A stretch of DNA of 64,000 bases from Lumbricus terrestris (Eukaryota; Annelida; Clitellata; Crassiclitellata; Lumbricidae), in assembly GCA_949752735.1 (NCBI GenBank), contig OX457042.1:29363616-29427615 (forward strand), written 5' to 3'. The notes under the pieces were generated by a model. It was not told the origin of the DNA. It did not search any database and was given only the letters and a program-made list of their open reading frames with translations. Positions 62,211 to 64,000 of this stretch are shown piece after piece. The number at the start of each line of letters is the position of its first letter. Positions within the stretch are counted from its first letter, which is position 1. The translations under genes and the position numbers were made by a program.

Positions 62211-63208
62211 ATACTTCGCAAATTATAATGGATAGCATATCTCTTCTGATCGACTTCAGAGTGATAGTCAGCATAGGACTTAGCTAGTTCTAAGTTGTCC
62301 CTCAAGTCCCTCAAATACGCTTCTGGTGTCTTACCTAGGCTGAACGGAAGTTCACGTTCGCCTGCCCATGATTCTTTTAATATAGACAAGGGTCCCCTGG
62401 GGACCGTGCCGTACACTAACATATATGGACTGACATGAGTGGTTGCAGAAGGACGTTCACGGAGGTTCCAGAGCACAAACGGCAGGAGACGATGCCAACC
62501 TCTTGGGTCGTTCTGAGCCAACTTGTAGATCATACTCTTTAGGCTTTGATTGCATCTCTCGACCAAACCATTCGCCTCCGGATGGCCTGGGGTGCTGAAA
62601 CGCGGACAACAGCCAAAACGTTTTAACATTTCCTGTGCTAATTGACTTTTAAAACTTGTGCCACAATCTGAGCTAATCACCTTGGGCACTGAAAATGTCA
62701 TAAAGACTTGTAATAAGGCGTCACACAATGCCTTAGCACTCAGAGATCGTAACGGATAGGCCATCGGCCAACGAGAGAACCGATCGACTATAACCAGTGC
62801 ATAGTAGAATTCAGGTTTCGAGATGGTCGGATCACTCTCAGCGATGATTGGGCCTATACAATCGATGGACAAATGTGTAAACGGAAGTTCCTCGTCCCTT
62901 GGAATAGGAGTGATGGGAACACGATGGGCCGTCTTCACAGGCGCTCGAAGTTGACACACGGGGCAGGAAGAACAATACCTTTTGATTTTCTCATCCACGT
63001 GAGGGAACCAAAAGCTGAGCCGAATCCGGTCACGCGTGGATTTGAAGCCCATATGACCTGCGAAAGGAGCATCGTGAGCCATCTCCAGCACGGTGCTCAC
63101 TCTCGATTCCGGTAGGCAGAGCTGCTTGACCTTATGACCCACCATACTCTCGCGATGGTACAAGAGTGACCCCTCTAACAGAAAATTATTACGGTTCTGT
63201 TGGGCCAT
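62162..63208 (-). pseudogene. Gypsy integrase
   Basis: HHCC zinc finger (HDAPFAGHMGFKSTRDRI ... CSSCPVCQL), catalytic core with SIDCIGPI (first Asp), VISSDCGTSFKSQL (second Asp) and STPGHPEANGLVERCNQSLK (catalytic Glu), then LPFVLWNLRERPSATTHVSP and YMLVYGTVPRGPLSI. The last residues before the stop (from about 62195) are out of frame. The start follows the protease frame's stop with a shift of one base. Confidence 0.93.
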
Positions 63209-63209
63209 C

Positions 63210-64000
63210 TTAAGATACGGGGCCAGTCAGTGATGGACATTGATTTTGCTCGATCGACAGCGTATTTGCCTCGGCTGTTCGTTCGTTTTCGGGCATAGCA
63301 GTGATATCTGGGTCTAAGAACTCGGACTGACTCACCGGTTTCTCACTTTGTTGACTTCCTATCCCTCTACGCATAACCTCCTCCCCCTCGTCTTCCGACG
63401 TGGTAAAGACCGGGTCTGTTTTATCGGCTTCCGGGTCGGTCGAGATCTGAGCAATCTCAGCCATACTCACGGCCAGCACGTCATACACCGCTGTCTCCTT
63501 CAGGAGTGTTTCCACCGTTGGTGTTATTATCACTGCCTCATGCAGGTTGGGGACCACCGCTAACCACACTAGCACGGGCGGAGCGATGTTAGTTAATCCC
63601 TCGGCGTTTTCCATGACTGGTTTTACGGGTAAGCGAATTACATCAGTGATTTCTGACTTCCCATTAAGACCTGAGAGTTTAACTCTCTTGTGTACGGGTG
63701 GGTTTAGATGTTTCACCAGCGATTGCCGTATACAACAAATTTCAGACCCCCCGTCGATAAGTGCTCTTTGGTTCTCTAACTGAACAATTTGAACATCCAT
63801 ATATGATCTTACATGGAACTGGTCAGCATCAATAAAAGATTTGTGTGTCTTAATAGCGTCGACATTACAACTAATCTTCTTCGACGCCAAATCACCTATA
63901 ACCTTATCCGCCTCACACGCATTCACGTGGGCCGTCTTTTTATTGCCTTGTGGGTTCTTAGCTTTACCACATTGAAAAGCTCGGTGGCTGTCAGACCCAC
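63210..64000 (-). pseudogene. Gypsy Gag zinc-knuckle end and aspartic protease
   Basis: The frame is open from the window edge. GSDSHRAFQCGKAKN is the second half of a CCHC knuckle (nucleocapsid). Then VQIVQLENQRALIDGGSEIC is the protease active-site region, with D-G-G where retropepsins have D-S/T-G, and LPVKPVMENAEG and VLVWLAVVPNLHEAVIITPT complete the fold. A variable acidic tail follows to a stop at 63210. The 5' part of gag lies outside the window. Confidence 0.85.

Larger units (their letters stand above)
58134..64000 (-). mobile_element. Gmr1-like Ty3/gypsy LTR retrotransposon, 5' part beyond the window
   Basis: Minus-strand element. From right to left: zinc knuckle of Gag, aspartic protease, zinc-finger integrase, GPY-like linker, reverse transcriptase, RNase H, polypurine tract, LTR. 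Integrase before RT is the Ty1/copia order, yet the RT, RNase H and integrase motifs are Ty3/gypsy-like; I know this combination as the Gmr1 group. Several frame breaks, a stop and a LINE insertion make it inactive. No envelope gene. Confidence 0.88.

Overview
This is a eukaryotic window from an animal genome. Genes are split by introns with GT/AG borders, the intergenic DNA is AT-rich and crowded with transposons, and there are many microsatellites and minisatellites. A Ty3/gypsy retrotransposon with the domain order PR-INT-RT-RNaseH (58.1-64.0 kb) resembles the Gmr1 group, which I know from deuterostomes. With the minisatellites that sit on splice sites, this suggests an invertebrate deuterostome such as a lancelet, hemichordate or echinoderm. 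That placement is inference, and no species can be named from sequence alone.

Layout. 0.8-24.2 kb, minus strand: eleven coding exons of a dynamin-binding-protein (DNMBP/Tuba) orthologue. They encode five SH3 domains, a proline-rich stretch, a DH (RhoGEF) domain and a BAR domain; the C-terminal SH3 exons should lie left of position 1. All eleven exons join in one frame (1136 codons). The introns hold tRNA-derived SINEs, LINE 3' ends, MITEs and tandem repeats, several of which contain or touch a splice site. 24.2-29.9 kb: 5' flank of DNMBP with MITEs, a tRNA-like SINE and a dead Tc1/mariner/pogo-like element. 30.0-31.0 kb, plus strand: an uninterrupted ankyrin-repeat gene with a SOCS-box-like C-terminus, followed by two partial tandem copies of its 3' end. 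31.7-36.4 kb: a hAT MITE, a complete but dead piggyBac element, another hAT MITE and a LINE fragment. 36.36-41.3 kb: a hAT transposase gene whose BED zinc-finger exon is split by a Merlin transposon, which itself carries a smaller Merlin element in its left end. 42.2-50.4 kb: SINE, a large (TTA)n tract, hAT ends and diverged dispersed repeats. 51.0-55.1 kb: two LINE reverse-transcriptase remnants of different clades. 55.4-56.3 kb: a deletion derivative of a hAT element. 58.1-64.0 kb: the Gmr1-like LTR element, split by a young RTE-clade LINE insertion.

Only DNMBP and the ankyrin gene look like host protein genes. DNMBP links dynamin and actin regulators (SH3 domains) to Cdc42 activation (DH) at curved membrane (BAR). 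Nearly everything else is mobile DNA, and target-site duplications let much of the order of insertion be read directly. Exon borders, TIRs and TSDs were read by eye; no database search was run.
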